Counted from the first letter of the stretch, positions 26,009 through 35,536 are shown. The stretch is 64,000 nt of DNA from Bacteroidia bacterium (GCA_020849295.1 JADLGN010000004.1:1-64000); one strand, 5' to 3'. Translations and numbers: made by a program. Notes: generated by a model not told the origin, from the letters alone.

Positions 26009-28342
26009 TTAAAATTTTAAAATATAAGTAATTCCCGGTATTATTATTGGTAAAGACATTTTGTAAACTTTATATGAACCTTTGCCCGGGATATTAGGAT
26101 TTGGCACGTAGTCTGAGTAAATTGAAAATGGATTTTTTGCAAATAATACGTTGTATAATGTAAAAAATACTTGTCTATCGAAATTGTTATCTAATTTCTC
26201 TCTTTCAAAAATACCACCTATATCTAATCTCTGAAAAAAAGGACCTTTATAGTTGTTAATTGAAGTATAGTCTAATATTGTATTTCCATCAATATCTAAA
26301 TACTTTCCACCTGGAATTGTAAAAAATCTGCCGGTTGCAATTGTCAGGTTCATAAAAATTGAATTACTTTCGGTAATGCGATAATTTAAAACAAAATTAA
26401 AAGTATGTCTTCTGTTAAACGAAAATGGAAATGACCTTCCAAGGTTAATATTCTCAAACTTTCTATCGGCAAAAGCCAACGTATAGCCTCCCCAGCCGGT
26501 TAGATATCCGAATTTTTTAAATAACATTAATTCTATTCCATAGCAATTTGATTTTCCTTTTTCTAATATAGTTTGCCAATCTAACGAGTTATCAAAAAAT
26601 GCAGGATTTTCTTTTGCATAAAGTATATTATTCATTACCTTGTAAAATCCATCAACAGAAAGTTGGTATTTATTTGTATATTCTTTTACAAATCCAATAT
26701 TAATTTGACTAGATTTTTGTGCTTGAATTTTTTTTGTTGCCGAAACCCAAAAATTAAACGGAAATCCTATGCCGGAATTGGTAAGTAAAAACATGGTTTG
26801 ATGCATTGTTGCATAAGATGCTTTTAATGAAATAGTATTATTAACAATATACCTTAGATTAACTCTTGGCTCTGGTAAAAATTGACTGTAATTGTATTTT
26901 TGGTAAGCATAATATACGCCTCTAAGCCCAATATTCATTTTTAATGATTTATTTATAGTAAAGTCGTCTTCAGCGTAAAGTGCTATTTCATAACTATTTT
27001 GCCAATTACTTGTGCCGCCTTCATATATTTCAGAACCATTGTCAATACTTTGTTTTGAATACCCTGGATTGAAAAAATGCAAAACAGATTGAAGACCAAA
27101 TCTAATAAAATGCTTGGTTGAATGACTATACTCAAAATCACTATTTAAAAAAACATCAGCAATACCGTTTTTATAAAAGTAATCAGAAGCTTTATAATAT
27201 TTGCTTAATGAATCATACTGTTTCAATTCTTCTCTTAGTGAAACCTTATACCTTGTATATCCGCCTGAAATGTTTGAAAATAATTTTGGTGAAAATATAT
27301 GATTCCATCTTGCAACACTCGATATATTACCATACTGGGTTATAATATTATCAATTTGTGTTTTCAATGAATCAGTATTAGATTGTGGCCAATAATCACG
27401 TCCTGCATAAAGTGAAAATATTAAATTATCATATTTTGACAATTTATGTTTTAGTTTAAAATTATAGTCAGACAATTTAAAAAAATCCATTTTACTTTCA
27501 TTTGCCATAAACATATTAAACGCATCATAGTAAGTTCTTCTAAACCCTAATGAATATGTTGTGTTTCGTTTACTCCCTATCGGACCTTGAAGTGAAAATT
27601 TTACAAGAAAAAAACTTGAAGTAGCTGTACCTTTTGTTTCTTTTATATTTCCTTCATTAGTTGTTAAGTCAATTACAGAACTTAGTCTTCCGCCATATCT
27701 TGCCGGAAATCCGGCTTTGTAAACTTGTAATGAATTTGTAACATCAGGTTGAAAAATAGAATATAGCCCGAAAAAATGAGTTCCATTATAAACCGGCGCT
27801 CCGTCAAGTAAAATTAAATTTTGATCACTTCCTCCTCCTCTAACATACAAATTACTCCCCCATTCGTTTCCGGCAGCTATACCTGGCATACTCTGCAAAC
27901 TTTTAATAATATCAGGCTCTGACAATAAATAAGGATATTCTTTTAATAAACCAATTGGAACATCAATTTTTGCGCCTATTGGGTTTGATAAATCACTTTG
28001 CGATTTTTGGGTTGTATTTAAAAATACTTCATCAATTTTAATTTTTCGTAAATTAATATTTACTTGTGTGTCTTGGTCAATATATATAGAATCTCTAAAG
28101 CTTTTATATCCTCCAAAACTAAACTCAATTAATATATCCTGTGGAGGTACTGATATACTGAAATATCCAAAATTATTTGTAAAGGTTTCAGTTTCCCAGT
28201 CTGATAGATATATCTTAGCACCCACTAGTGGCTCTCCACTTTGTTTATCTTTTATATATCCGAATACTCTATAATCATATTGCGAAAAAGCAAAACAGCA
28301 ACTAAACAAAAATATTAGTAAAACAACATTATTTTTAATCAT
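26009..28342 (-). CDS. TonB-dependent outer-membrane receptor with N-terminal CarboxypepD_reg-like domain
   Basis: A 777-aa outer-membrane transporter. The signal peptide is residues 1-20 (FAFSQ). Residues ~24-110 are the Ig-like regulatory domain (YIKDKQSGEPLVGAKIYLSD). The plug covers ~120-240 with SMPGIAAGNEWGSNLYVRGG and LLDGAPVYNGTHFFGLYSIF, and the remainder is a 22-strand barrel ending in an aromatic residue (PGITYILKF). Uptake would be energised by TonB/ExbBD. The DUF4249 partner follows in the same operon. This receptor class differs from SusC, as there is no SusD partner; ligand unknown. Confidence 0.94.
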   Translation of the reverse strand: MIKNNVVLLIFLFSCCFAFSQYDYRVFGYIKDKQSGEPLVGAKIYLSDWETETFTNNFGYFSISVPPQDILIEFSFGGYKSFRDSIYIDQDTQVNINLRKIKIDEVFLNTTQKSQSDLSNPIGAKIDVPIGLLKEYPYLLSEPDIIKSLQSMPGIAAGNEWGSNLYVRGGGSDQNLILLDGAPVYNGTHFFGLYSIFQPDVTNSLQVYKAGFPARYGGRLSSVIDLTTNEGNIKETKGTATSSFFLVKFSLQGPIGSKRNTTYSLGFRRTYYDAFNMFMANESKMDFFKLSDYNFKLKHKLSKYDNLIFSLYAGRDYWPQSNTDSLKTQIDNIITQYGNISSVARWNHIFSPKLFSNISGGYTRYKVSLREELKQYDSLSKYYKASDYFYKNGIADVFLNSDFEYSHSTKHFIRFGLQSVLHFFNPGYSKQSIDNGSEIYEGGTSNWQNSYEIALYAEDDFTINKSLKMNIGLRGVYYAYQKYNYSQFLPEPRVNLRYIVNNTISLKASYATMHQTMFLLTNSGIGFPFNFWVSATKKIQAQKSSQINIGFVKEYTNKYQLSVDGFYKVMNNILYAKENPAFFDNSLDWQTILEKGKSNCYGIELMLFKKFGYLTGWGGYTLAFADRKFENINLGRSFPFSFNRRHTFNFVLNYRITESNSIFMNLTIATGRFFTIPGGKYLDIDGNTILDYTSINNYKGPFFQRLDIGGIFEREKLDNNFDRQVFFTLYNVLFAKNPFSIYSDYVPNPNIPGKGSYKVYKMSLPIIIPGITYILKF

Positions 28343-28432
28343 CTTTTATGACCTCCAAACTTACATAAAATTGGATTTTATACAAAAAAAATAATACGTA
28401 TGCGAAAAATTTTAAACAATGTTTTTTAAGTA

Positions 28433-28440
28433 TATTTTTG
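28433..28440 (+). promoter_or_regulatory. -7 promoter element that decides the rnhA start
   Basis: TATTTTTG matches TAnnTTTG. It lies downstream of the ATG at 28419 but 20 bases before the TTG at 28461, so transcripts from it could only start translation at the TTG. Confidence 0.45.
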
Positions 28441-28460
28441 AAAAAAAAATAATCAATTTT

Positions 28461-28931
28461 TTGAAACTAACTATTTATACTGACGGAGCATCGAGAGGAA
28501 ATCCCGGAAACGGCGGTTATGGCGCAGTACTTATTTATGGTAATAATATAAAAGAAATAAGTGAAGGTTACATCCTTACAACTAATAATAGAATGGAGCT
28601 AATGGCTGTAATTGCGGCTCTAAAGGCATTAAAAAAAGATAATCTTAATATTGAAATTTTTACTGACAGCAAATATGTAATGGATGCATTTGAAAAAAAA
28701 TGGATTGATTCTTGGCAAAAAAAAGGATTTAAAAATGTTAAAAATCCTGATTTATGGAAAATCTTGATAGTATTATACAAAAAACATGATATCACTTTTA
28801 AGTGGGTAAAGGGTCATAGCGGAAATAAGTATAACGAGCGCTGCGACTACCTTGCAACCATTGCTGCAGATGGTAATAATCTAAAAGAAGACGAACAATA
28901 CTTGATTCAAACAAACTTGAAAGACAATTAA
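28461..28931 (+). CDS. rnhA: Ribonuclease HI
   Basis: Degrades the RNA strand of RNA-DNA hybrids (R-loops, lagging-strand primers). With the TTG start the protein is 156 aa and begins MKLTIYTDGASRGNPGNGGY, as the family does; an ATG at 28419 would add 14 extra hydrophobic residues. In TTG-start numbering the catalytic residues are D8 (YTDGAS), E46 (NNRMELMA), D69 (FTDSKY) and D129 (ERCDYLA), with H119 in VKGHSGN. The basic handle KKWIDSWQKKGFKNVKNPDLW is present, as in E. coli-type enzymes. Fifty-seven bases separate it from valS. Confidence 0.95.
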   Translation: MKLTIYTDGASRGNPGNGGYGAVLIYGNNIKEISEGYILTTNNRMELMAVIAALKALKKDNLNIEIFTDSKYVMDAFEKKWIDSWQKKGFKNVKNPDLWKILIVLYKKHDITFKWVKGHSGNKYNERCDYLATIAADGNNLKEDEQYLIQTNLKDN

Positions 28932-28988
28932 TATTGTTATATCAACTCGATAGTTTTTTTTAATAATATTAAATTCGCGGAAATTTAA

Positions 28989-31598
28989 ATGGAAATTTCA
29001 TCAAAATACTCAGCAGCAGATATTGAAAACTTTTGGTATGATAAGTGGTTAAAAAATGACTTATTCAGAAGCGTACCCGATCACCGCGAACCCTATACTA
29101 TTGTAATTCCGCCACCTAATGTTACCGGAGTTTTACACATGGGTCATATGCTTAATAATACCATACAAGATGTTTTGATAAGACGTGCAAGAATGGCTGG
29201 AAAAAATGCATGTTGGGTGCCCGGAACAGACCACGCAAGCATAGCAACTGAAGCTAAAGTGGTAAATATGCTCAAAGAAAAAGGTATAGAAAAGAAATCG
29301 CTTAGTAGAGCCGAATTTCTTGCTTATGCAATGGACTGGAAAGAAAAATATGGAGGAATTATTCTCGAGCAATTAAAAAAATTAGGTTGCAGTTGTGATT
29401 GGCATAGAACAAGGTTTACTATGGAGCCACTATTGTCTGAAGCTGTAATTAATGTTTTTGTTGATATGTATAATAAAGGTCTTATTTATCGTGGAAGCAG
29501 AATGGTAAATTGGGATCCGGCTGGAAGAACAGCACTGAGTGATGAAGAGGTTATTTATAAAGAAGTAGATTCGCAGTTGTATTATGTAAAATATTGCGTA
29601 CCCGATAGCGATGAGTATATTGCAGTAGCAACTACCCGCCCCGAAACCATACTTGGAGATACCGCTGTGTGTGTAAATCCAAATGATGAAAGATATAAAA
29701 AATTTAATGGCAAAAATGTAATTGTACCTATTGTTAATCGTGTTGTTCCTGTAATTTTTGACGAATATGTTGATATAGAGTTTGGAACAGGTGCATTAAA
29801 AGTAACTCCAGCACATGATATAAATGATTACAATATTGGTTTAAAGCACAATCTTGAAGTAATAGATTGCTTTGAAGAAGATGGTACTATGAGCAAAAAA
29901 GCCGGTTTTTATATTGGCGAAGATAGATTTAAAGTAAGAAAGAAAATTGCAGCAGATATAGATAATGCCGGTCTTTTAATAAAGATTGAAAATATAAAAA
30001 ATAAAGTTGGGTATAGCGAAAGAACCGATGTTGTAATTGAGCCGCGAATTTCTAAACAGTGGTTTGTAGAAATGAAAAAATTTCTTGACAAAAACCCTCA
30101 GGTTCTGCAAAGCGTACTAAATGACGAAATAAAATTTTATCCAAATTCTCTTAAAAATACTTATAGGCACTGGCTCGAAAATATTAAAGATTGGTGTATT
30201 AGCCGTCAATTGTGGTGGGGACAGCAAATTCCGGCATGGTATGATGAAGATGGAAATACTGTTGTGGCTAAAAATTATGAAGAAGCATTAGAAATTTATA
30301 TAAAAAAGACAGGTAAAAAAGAAAATATTAAACTTCTTCAAGATGAAGATGTACTTGACACTTGGTATTCTTCTTGGTTATGGCCTATTTCTGTATTTAA
30401 TGGTTTTCAAAATCCTGATAATCCTGATATAAAATATTATTATCCTACAAACGATTTGGTTACTGCACCCGAAATTATCTTTTTTTGGGTTGCTCGTATG
30501 GTTATGGCAGGATATGAATATAAAAACGAAAAGCCATTTAAAAACGTTTATTTTACGGGAATTGTAAGGGATAAGCTTCGCCGCAAAATGTCGAAGTCGT
30601 TAGGAAATAGCCCAGACCCACTTGAATTGATTGCAAAATATGGAGCTGATGGAGTTAGAATGGGAATGTTGATATGTTCACCGGCTGGAAATGATATATT
30701 ATTTGACGAATCACAAGTTGAACAAGGAAGAAACTTCTGCAATAAAATTTGGAATGCATATAGACTCATAATGTCGTGGGATATTGAAGAAAAAATTGAT
30801 GATGAAAATATTAGCAATAATCATTTAGCTTTTTGTTACATTGAAACCAAAATAAATAAGGCAATAATTGAAACTGATGATTGTTTTTTGAAGTATAAAT
30901 TGTCAGAAGCATTAATGATAATCTACAAACTAATCTGGGACGACTTCTGCTCTGTTTACCTTGAGATGATAAAACCGGCTTTTGGAAAACCAATAGATAA
31001 AACCACACATGAAGAGTGTAAATTAGTTTTTTCAAAATTATTAAAACTGCTTCATCCATTTATGCCTTTTATTTCGGAAGAAATTTGGCAAAAAATTAAC
31101 AATATAAATAATGAATTTATTAATAATACTGCTATTCCTAAAATATCAGAAACTGAAAATATTGATATGTATGAGTCTATGGAACTAATTAGTTTTATAA
31201 GAAATAAAAGAAATGAAAATAACATTTCACCAAAAGTGAAGTCCTTTATTACAATCAATACTATTAATACAGAAAATTATAAGCCTTTTGAGGGATTAAT
31301 AATGAAACTTGCCAACACAGGCAGCATTGCGTTTAATAATTCGGGTAAGGGAATTACTGGTCTTATTGGTAAAGATGAAATTTTTGTTGAATACGAAGGA
31401 TGGCAACCAAAACAAAGCAATAATGAAGATATTCTCAAAGAAATAAATTATCTGAAAGGATTTTTGCAATCAATAGAATCAAAACTTAATAACGAAAAAT
31501 TTATGGCAAATGCCAAACCTGAACTTATTGAAAGAGAAAAGCAAAAAAAAGCAGATACTTTAAGTAAAATTGTAACTTTAGAAAAACAACTTAACTAA
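28989..31598 (+). CDS. valS: Valyl-tRNA synthetase
   Basis: Charges tRNA-Val with valine. 869 aa, class I. The HIGH motif is PPPNVTGVLHMGH (41-53), the editing CP1 domain lies at ~190-350 (YVKYCVPDSDEYIAVATTRPETILGDTAV), and KMSKS begins at K533 (RRKMSKSLGN). The anticodon-binding helices follow, and the C-terminal coiled coil (~800-869, EILKEINYLKGFLQSIESKLNNEKF...) is the tRNA-binding arm typical of ValRS. Six bases separate its stop from the next gene. A TAAATTCG element (28970-28977) precedes the start. Confidence 0.97.
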   Translation: MEISSKYSAADIENFWYDKWLKNDLFRSVPDHREPYTIVIPPPNVTGVLHMGHMLNNTIQDVLIRRARMAGKNACWVPGTDHASIATEAKVVNMLKEKGIEKKSLSRAEFLAYAMDWKEKYGGIILEQLKKLGCSCDWHRTRFTMEPLLSEAVINVFVDMYNKGLIYRGSRMVNWDPAGRTALSDEEVIYKEVDSQLYYVKYCVPDSDEYIAVATTRPETILGDTAVCVNPNDERYKKFNGKNVIVPIVNRVVPVIFDEYVDIEFGTGALKVTPAHDINDYNIGLKHNLEVIDCFEEDGTMSKKAGFYIGEDRFKVRKKIAADIDNAGLLIKIENIKNKVGYSERTDVVIEPRISKQWFVEMKKFLDKNPQVLQSVLNDEIKFYPNSLKNTYRHWLENIKDWCISRQLWWGQQIPAWYDEDGNTVVAKNYEEALEIYIKKTGKKENIKLLQDEDVLDTWYSSWLWPISVFNGFQNPDNPDIKYYYPTNDLVTAPEIIFFWVARMVMAGYEYKNEKPFKNVYFTGIVRDKLRRKMSKSLGNSPDPLELIAKYGADGVRMGMLICSPAGNDILFDESQVEQGRNFCNKIWNAYRLIMSWDIEEKIDDENISNNHLAFCYIETKINKAIIETDDCFLKYKLSEALMIIYKLIWDDFCSVYLEMIKPAFGKPIDKTTHEECKLVFSKLLKLLHPFMPFISEEIWQKINNINNEFINNTAIPKISETENIDMYESMELISFIRNKRNENNISPKVKSFITINTINTENYKPFEGLIMKLANTGSIAFNNSGKGITGLIGKDEIFVEYEGWQPKQSNNEDILKEINYLKGFLQSIESKLNNEKFMANAKPELIEREKQKKADTLSKIVTLEKQLN

Positions 31599-31604
31599 CA
31601 TGTT

Positions 31605-32141
31605 TTGAAAGAGAATAAGCAAATTATCAATCATCTTTCGCTTAATCGTTTGAGAAAACCTGAAGTTGATTTCTATGTTGAAATAGCAACTCAATCTAAT
31701 GATTTTTTTAACAAATTAATAAACAACTTATTTACAACAAACAAAATTTTAGTTTTTAATTCTGCCTGGATAATTGGTTATGTCGGAATAATTAAACCAA
31801 ATTGGTTTTTAAGCAGATTAGGTGATATATACCATAATTTAAAACCTAATACTGATGATTCTGTTTACAGAAATATATCAAGAGTTTTGATGAGAATTGA
31901 AATTTCTGATAAATACCAAGGGATTGTAACAAAAAACAGTATAGATTGGCTTTCTGATAATAAAATGCCAATAGCAGTAAGAGCTTTCTGTATTCATATT
32001 ATTTCCAAGATAATTGATAAACAACCGTATTTATGCAATGAAATCAGAGATATTATTGAATCAATTATTCCAAATTCTTCACCGGGCTTGCTAAATGCAG
32101 TACACAAACTTTTAAAAAAAATAAATAAAATGAATTATTAA
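31605..32141 (+). CDS. Conserved hypothetical, HEAT-like helical protein
   Basis: A 178-aa all-helical cytoplasmic protein with no signal peptide. I do not recognise a named family. Repeating amphipathic helices (FFNKLINNLFTTNKILVFNS AWIIG..., and AVRAFCIHIISKIID) with the phrase NSAWIIGYVG and PIAVRAFCIH resemble HEAT or ARM repeats, as found in small Bacteroidota proteins of unknown role. Start is TTG at 31605; a nearby ATG (31600) runs into a stop after two codons. It lies 6 bases after valS and is probably co-transcribed. It ends convergent with maf. Confidence 0.65.
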   Translation: MKENKQIINHLSLNRLRKPEVDFYVEIATQSNDFFNKLINNLFTTNKILVFNSAWIIGYVGIIKPNWFLSRLGDIYHNLKPNTDDSVYRNISRVLMRIEISDKYQGIVTKNSIDWLSDNKMPIAVRAFCIHIISKIIDKQPYLCNEIRDIIESIIPNSSPGLLNAVHKLLKKINKMNY

Positions 32142-32148
32142 ATGAAAT

Positions 32149-32712
32149 TTAAAAATTGCCAGAAACAATCCATTCATATACTTTATTTATAGGTAAGCCC
32201 ATAATATTAAAATAATCACCTTCTATCCTACTTATTCCGGTTAAGCCAATCCAGTCTTGAATTCCATAAGCCCCGGCTTTATCAAAAGGTTTATAATTTT
32301 TAATATAAAACCAAATTTGTTCATTTGTTAATTCTTTAAAAAAAACCTTACTTGTTTCAGTAAATGAAATCATTCTTTTACTGCTTCTAATGCAAACTCC
32401 TGTATTTACCAAATGCATTTTGCCTGACAAATCAGATAATATATCAAAAGCATTGTTTTCATCCTTTGGTTTATTAATAATTTTATTGTCTAAACAAACT
32501 ATAGTATCGGCAGTTATAAGAATATTATTATTAATATTTGATTTATAAGCATTTGATTTTTGAATTGCTAGAAATTCTGCGACTTTTCCAGTACTCATTT
32601 CTTTGGGGAAAGACTCATCACATACAATTTTTACAGTTTTGAATTTTAATCCGCTTGCTTTTAGTAAATGTTTTCGGCGTGGAGATTGAGAACCTAATAA
32701 AATAGTTTTCAT
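32149..32712 (-). CDS. maf: Maf-family nucleotide pyrophosphatase
   Basis: Hydrolyses non-canonical or modified nucleoside triphosphates (dTTP/UTP/m7GTP class) to monophosphates. 187 aa. The N-terminal signature LLGSQSPRRKHLLKASG is diagnostic, followed by KVAEFLAIQKSNAY (~50), TADTIVCLDNKIINKPKD (~68-85) with the catalytic Asp, LSGKMHLVNTGVCI, and the C-terminal DKAGAYGIQDWIG and IEGDYFNIMGLPI. It is last in a five-gene minus-strand operon (tonB-like, ruvX, def, ubiA, maf), 6 bases after ubiA. Confidence 0.95.
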   Translation of the reverse strand: MKTILLGSQSPRRKHLLKASGLKFKTVKIVCDESFPKEMSTGKVAEFLAIQKSNAYKSNINNNILITADTIVCLDNKIINKPKDENNAFDILSDLSGKMHLVNTGVCIRSSKRMISFTETSKVFFKELTNEQIWFYIKNYKPFDKAGAYGIQDWIGLTGISRIEGDYFNIMGLPINKVYEWIVSGNF

Positions 32713-32718
32713 TATTTT

Positions 32719-33582
32719 TCAGAAAAAGAGCATTGATAAAACACCTGTAAACATAATATATTTGGCTATTCTGCTCATATATTCAAAGTCTGATTTATCA
32801 GTTGCATATTGAGTTTTTATGGATAGATAAAAAATAGGAATTCCTATACATACAATATTATAGATTATAAAAACTGAACTTAGAGGAAATGAAAAGTATT
32901 TTTCTGTCATTATCCTTACACATGTTGTAATAACTAAAACATAGAAGAAAATTAAAATAAGTAATAAAATTCTAGTAGCTTTTATTCCTGCCAAAACCGG
33001 AAATGTATATCTCCCTGTGTGAATATCACCTTCAATATCTTCGGTATCTTTAATAATTTCTCGTATAAGACTAATTCCAAAAGCATAAATAGAAAAAATA
33101 ATTACAAGATTTATCTTAATGTTTGCATCAAAAATCACAAAAATAAAAATTGAAAATGCTGTAATTGTTGAAATTAATATGTTTCCAATGAGTGGAATTT
33201 TTTTTAGTAAAATATTATATAGAAACAACAGAAAATTTAAAATCAATACAATCACTCCAAGTTTTAAAGAATACATAAAAGCTATTAACAACGCTACAAT
33301 TGACAGAAAAATATAAACTAAAATATATAAGGTTTTATTGTTTTTTATTAAATTAATCTTACTTGACGAATGGTTTATTTCATCTGTTTTAATATCTTTA
33401 ATATTATTAAATAAATATCCGGCAGTAGCAGTAAATAGAGTAGAAAAATAAATAAACAAGTGAAGAGAATCAAACAAATCATTTATATCATTACCGAAAC
33501 CCAAAAAATAAACTACACATATTTGAGTAAACAAAATTAACAGCAAATTTATAGGTCTGAACAATTTAAACAGATAAATCAT
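32719..33582 (-). CDS. UbiA-family prenyltransferase (geranylgeranylglycerol-phosphate type)
   Basis: A 287-aa inner-membrane protein with about eight to nine helices. It shows the UbiA Asp-rich motif 1 as N-x-x-x-D-x-x-x-D (NNIKDIKTDEIN, ~62) and the second motif as REIIKDTEDIEGD (~175). The N-terminus FKLFRPINLLLILFTQ is typical. It should transfer a polyprenyl group to an aromatic or glycerol-phosphate acceptor. In Bacteroidota such genes next to maf are usually annotated geranylgeranylglycerol-phosphate geranylgeranyltransferase; whether the acceptor is this, heme or quinone precursors is not clear from sequence. The start overlaps the def stop by one base. Confidence 0.85.
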   Translation of the reverse strand: MIYLFKLFRPINLLLILFTQICVVYFLGFGNDINDLFDSLHLFIYFSTLFTATAGYLFNNIKDIKTDEINHSSSKINLIKNNKTLYILVYIFLSIVALLIAFMYSLKLGVIVLILNFLLFLYNILLKKIPLIGNILISTITAFSIFIFVIFDANIKINLVIIFSIYAFGISLIREIIKDTEDIEGDIHTGRYTFPVLAGIKATRILLLILIFFYVLVITTCVRIMTEKYFSFPLSSVFIIYNIVCIGIPIFYLSIKTQYATDKSDFEYMSRIAKYIMFTGVLSMLFF

Positions 33583-34136
33583 TATTTTGAATTATAAAAT
33601 TTCATTTTATAATCAACATCTATTTTTCCTTTAGATATATTTATTAACTTGCCTTTTAAAAGTTGTTTTTTAAATGGCGAAAGATGGTCAATAAAAAGAA
33701 TTCCTTCTATATGGTCGTATTCGTGTTGTATAACTCTGGCTTCAAGGTTATCAAAGGTTTCACAAACCCAATCAAAATTTTCATTTTGATATTCAATTTC
33801 AACTTTTGCTGGTCGTTTTATATTTTCTCTAATTTTAGGAATACTCAAACATCCCTCTTCAAACTCCCATTCTTTGCCTGATTCTTCAATAATTGTTGGA
33901 TTTATAAAAGTTCTTTTTACTCCTTTTTTACCTTTATCTTCAAACATATTTGTATCAATAATAAAAATCCTAATATCGTAACCTATTTGTGGAGCAGCCA
34001 GTCCTACTCCATTACTGCTATACATGGTTTCGTACATATTATTGATTAATTGGCTTAGATTTTCAAAATTTGGAATTACTTCTCTGCAAATTTTTCTTAA
34101 AATCGGGTCACCGTATGCTCTTACTGGTAAAATCAT
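33582..34136 (-). CDS. def: Peptide deformylase
   Basis: Removes the N-formyl group from nascent proteins using a metal (Fe/Zn). 184 aa. All three motifs are intact: GVGLAAPQIG (43-52), EEGCLSIP with metal ligand C96, and QHEYDHIEG with H138, E139 and H142. The Cys after EGCLS and the HEYDH form identify a type 1 enzyme. The N-terminal ILPVRAYGDPILRK is typical. It overlaps ruvX by 4 bases (ATGA) and ubiA by one base within the operon. Confidence 0.97.
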   Translation of the reverse strand: MILPVRAYGDPILRKICREVIPNFENLSQLINNMYETMYSSNGVGLAAPQIGYDIRIFIIDTNMFEDKGKKGVKRTFINPTIIEESGKEWEFEEGCLSIPKIRENIKRPAKVEIEYQNENFDWVCETFDNLEARVIQHEYDHIEGILFIDHLSPFKKQLLKGKLINISKGKIDVDYKMKFYNSK

Positions 34137-34546
34137 CTGATTGATGTTAAATAATCTTGCAAAATTATGGTAGCAGCCACAGAATCCAAAAGTTTTTTAT
34201 CCTGCCTTTGTTTTTTCTTGTATCCCGCATCAATTAGAGTTTTTGAAGCAATGCTTGATGTAAATCTTTCGTCAAATCTTACAATTTGCATCATCGGAAA
34301 TTTTTTCTTTAACTTTTCAATAAATGGTAAAATATTTCTTTCATTTACCGAAAATTCACCTTTTAAAGTCTTAGGCTGACCTATTACAATTGTTTCAACA
34401 CTTTCTTGAGCAAAATATTTAGATAAAAAATCTAATAACTTAATTGTATCGACTGTTGTAAGCGATGTGGCTATAATTTTAAGAGAGTCTGTTACTGCTA
34501 AACCGGTTCGTTTTGTTCCGTAATCGATAGCTAAAATTCTACCCAT
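34133..34546 (-). CDS. ruvX: Putative pre-16S rRNA nuclease / Holliday-junction resolvase-like YqgF
   Basis: An RNase H-fold nuclease of 137 aa, linked to 16S rRNA 5'-end maturation. I take ATG 34546 (MGRILAIDYGTKRTG), since upstream extension would run into tonB-like coding sequence in another frame. The acidic residues are D8 (AIDYG), E in RFDERFTS (~96) and D in KLLDSVAATIIL (~121). The ETIVIGQPKTLKGE loop is present. Its ATG overlaps the stop of the upstream tonB-like gene (TAATG). Confidence 0.94.
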   Translation of the reverse strand: MGRILAIDYGTKRTGLAVTDSLKIIATSLTTVDTIKLLDFLSKYFAQESVETIVIGQPKTLKGEFSVNERNILPFIEKLKKKFPMMQIVRFDERFTSSIASKTLIDAGYKKKQRQDKKLLDSVAATIILQDYLTSIR

Positions 34547-34956
34547 TAAATAGAGAATACTATAGGTATCATCATGTAAACAGGAACTGCAATACCATCT
34601 TGTTTGCCAGGAGACCATTTGGGCATGCTCTGAAAAATTTTAACTGCATTTTCTTCAAGCCCAAATCCAAGTTTTGGTCCTACAGTTCTTATTTCTGTCA
34701 ATGTTCCGTCTTTACCTACAACAAATTCAACATTCACTTTTCCTTGAATATTGTGTTTTAAGGCTTCAAAAGGATACGTAAGATGTTCTCTGATGTATTT
34801 ATTTAATGCTTTTTTACCGCCCGGAAATTGAGGCATTTGCCCAACTATCATATAAGGTTTTTCATGAATAGGATACCCATTGTTAAATGCACTCAATGGA
34901 GAAACAGATAGAAAAATTGTAAAAACAAAAAATAGTTTGTAGCCTGAAAACTTCAT
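34546..34956 (-). CDS. Exported TonB C-terminal-domain protein
   Basis: A 136-aa protein with a signal peptide (MKFSGYKLFFVFTIFLSVSP, ending LSA) and one TonB_C domain: FPGGKKALNKYIREHLTYP, GKVNVEFVVGKDGTLTEI, and AVKIFQSMPKWSPGKQDG. It lacks the Pro-rich spacer and uncleaved N-terminal anchor of a working TonB. It is therefore a periplasmic TonB-like protein as often found in Bacteroidota, not the main energiser. The ATG at 34956 is preferred to the TTG at 34977 because a consensus -7 box (34975-34982) overlaps the latter. First gene of the tonB-ruvX-def-ubiA-maf operon. Confidence 0.85.
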   Translation of the reverse strand: MKFSGYKLFFVFTIFLSVSPLSAFNNGYPIHEKPYMIVGQMPQFPGGKKALNKYIREHLTYPFEALKHNIQGKVNVEFVVGKDGTLTEIRTVGPKLGFGLEENAVKIFQSMPKWSPGKQDGIAVPVYMMIPIVFSI

Positions 34957-34974
34957 AATCAAAATTGAACAAAG

Positions 34975-34982
34975 CAAATTTA
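34975..34982 (-). promoter_or_regulatory. -7 element of the tonB-ruvX-def-ubiA-maf operon
   Basis: TAAATTTG on the minus strand matches TAnnTTTG and places the transcription start near 34968, between the YkuK stop and the ATG at 34956. It excludes the upstream TTG start. Confidence 0.5.
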
Positions 34983-34995
34983 ATTAATAATTTTT

Positions 34996-35463
34996 TTATT
35001 TCACAACTTTATTTGCACAATAAGTACTGGCAAATGCTTCTGGTTTTGCTTTAAAAGTATATCCCATACCAAGTATGTATCCCATTGCTTCTTTTAAAGC
35101 GACGTTTGACTTAAATTGTGGATTGGTGTTGATATCTGCATGAACTTCAAGTTCTACATTAAATTCATCTAAAACAGGACAAATCAATAATGCTACTTCA
35201 ACAGAGTCTGCCACTTCAAGTATCATTCTTTCTTTAAGTGAATATTTTTGTTCTGTTTGATATGATTTGTGATAAATAAAGCCTCCTTTTCCTTCTCTGA
35301 TAAAAACCAATGCTGTAGCAAACTCTGTAGTTGAACCTTTTACTTGCGAATCGGTACCAATACATAATTTTATATTGTTGCCTGTTTCTTCAATTAACCT
35401 TAACCGAATTTCATCTGTTATAGGCAGTTTTACATTTTTTCCTGAAAAATTTCGCCAGTTCAT
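34996..35463 (-). CDS. YkuK-family RNase H-like protein (DUF458)
   Basis: A 155-aa cytoplasmic protein of the YkuK/DUF458 family, which has an RNase H-like fold but no established substrate. The features are CIGTDSQVKG (Asp in strand 1), TEFATALVFI, LEVADSVEVALLI, and VEVHADINTNPQF, then GYILGMGYTFKAKPEAFAS at the end. I start at ATG 35463 (MNWRNFSG), not the upstream TTG at 35481. It is divergent from the acyl-CoA reductase and sits upstream of the tonB-like operon, which has its own promoter. Confidence 0.88.
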   Translation of the reverse strand: MNWRNFSGKNVKLPITDEIRLRLIEETGNNIKLCIGTDSQVKGSTTEFATALVFIREGKGGFIYHKSYQTEQKYSLKERMILEVADSVEVALLICPVLDEFNVELEVHADINTNPQFKSNVALKEAMGYILGMGYTFKAKPEAFASTYCANKVVK

Positions 35464-35528
35464 ATTACAAACATTAATCAATTTTAAAAACTTATTATAA
35501 CATCATATTCACATTTTTGTAAAAATAT

Positions 35529-35536
35529 TAAATTTG
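35529..35536 (+). promoter_or_regulatory. -7 element of the acyl-CoA reductase gene
   Basis: TAAATTTG matches TAnnTTTG, 28 bases before the TTG start at 35564. No properly spaced TTG was seen upstream. Confidence 0.45.
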
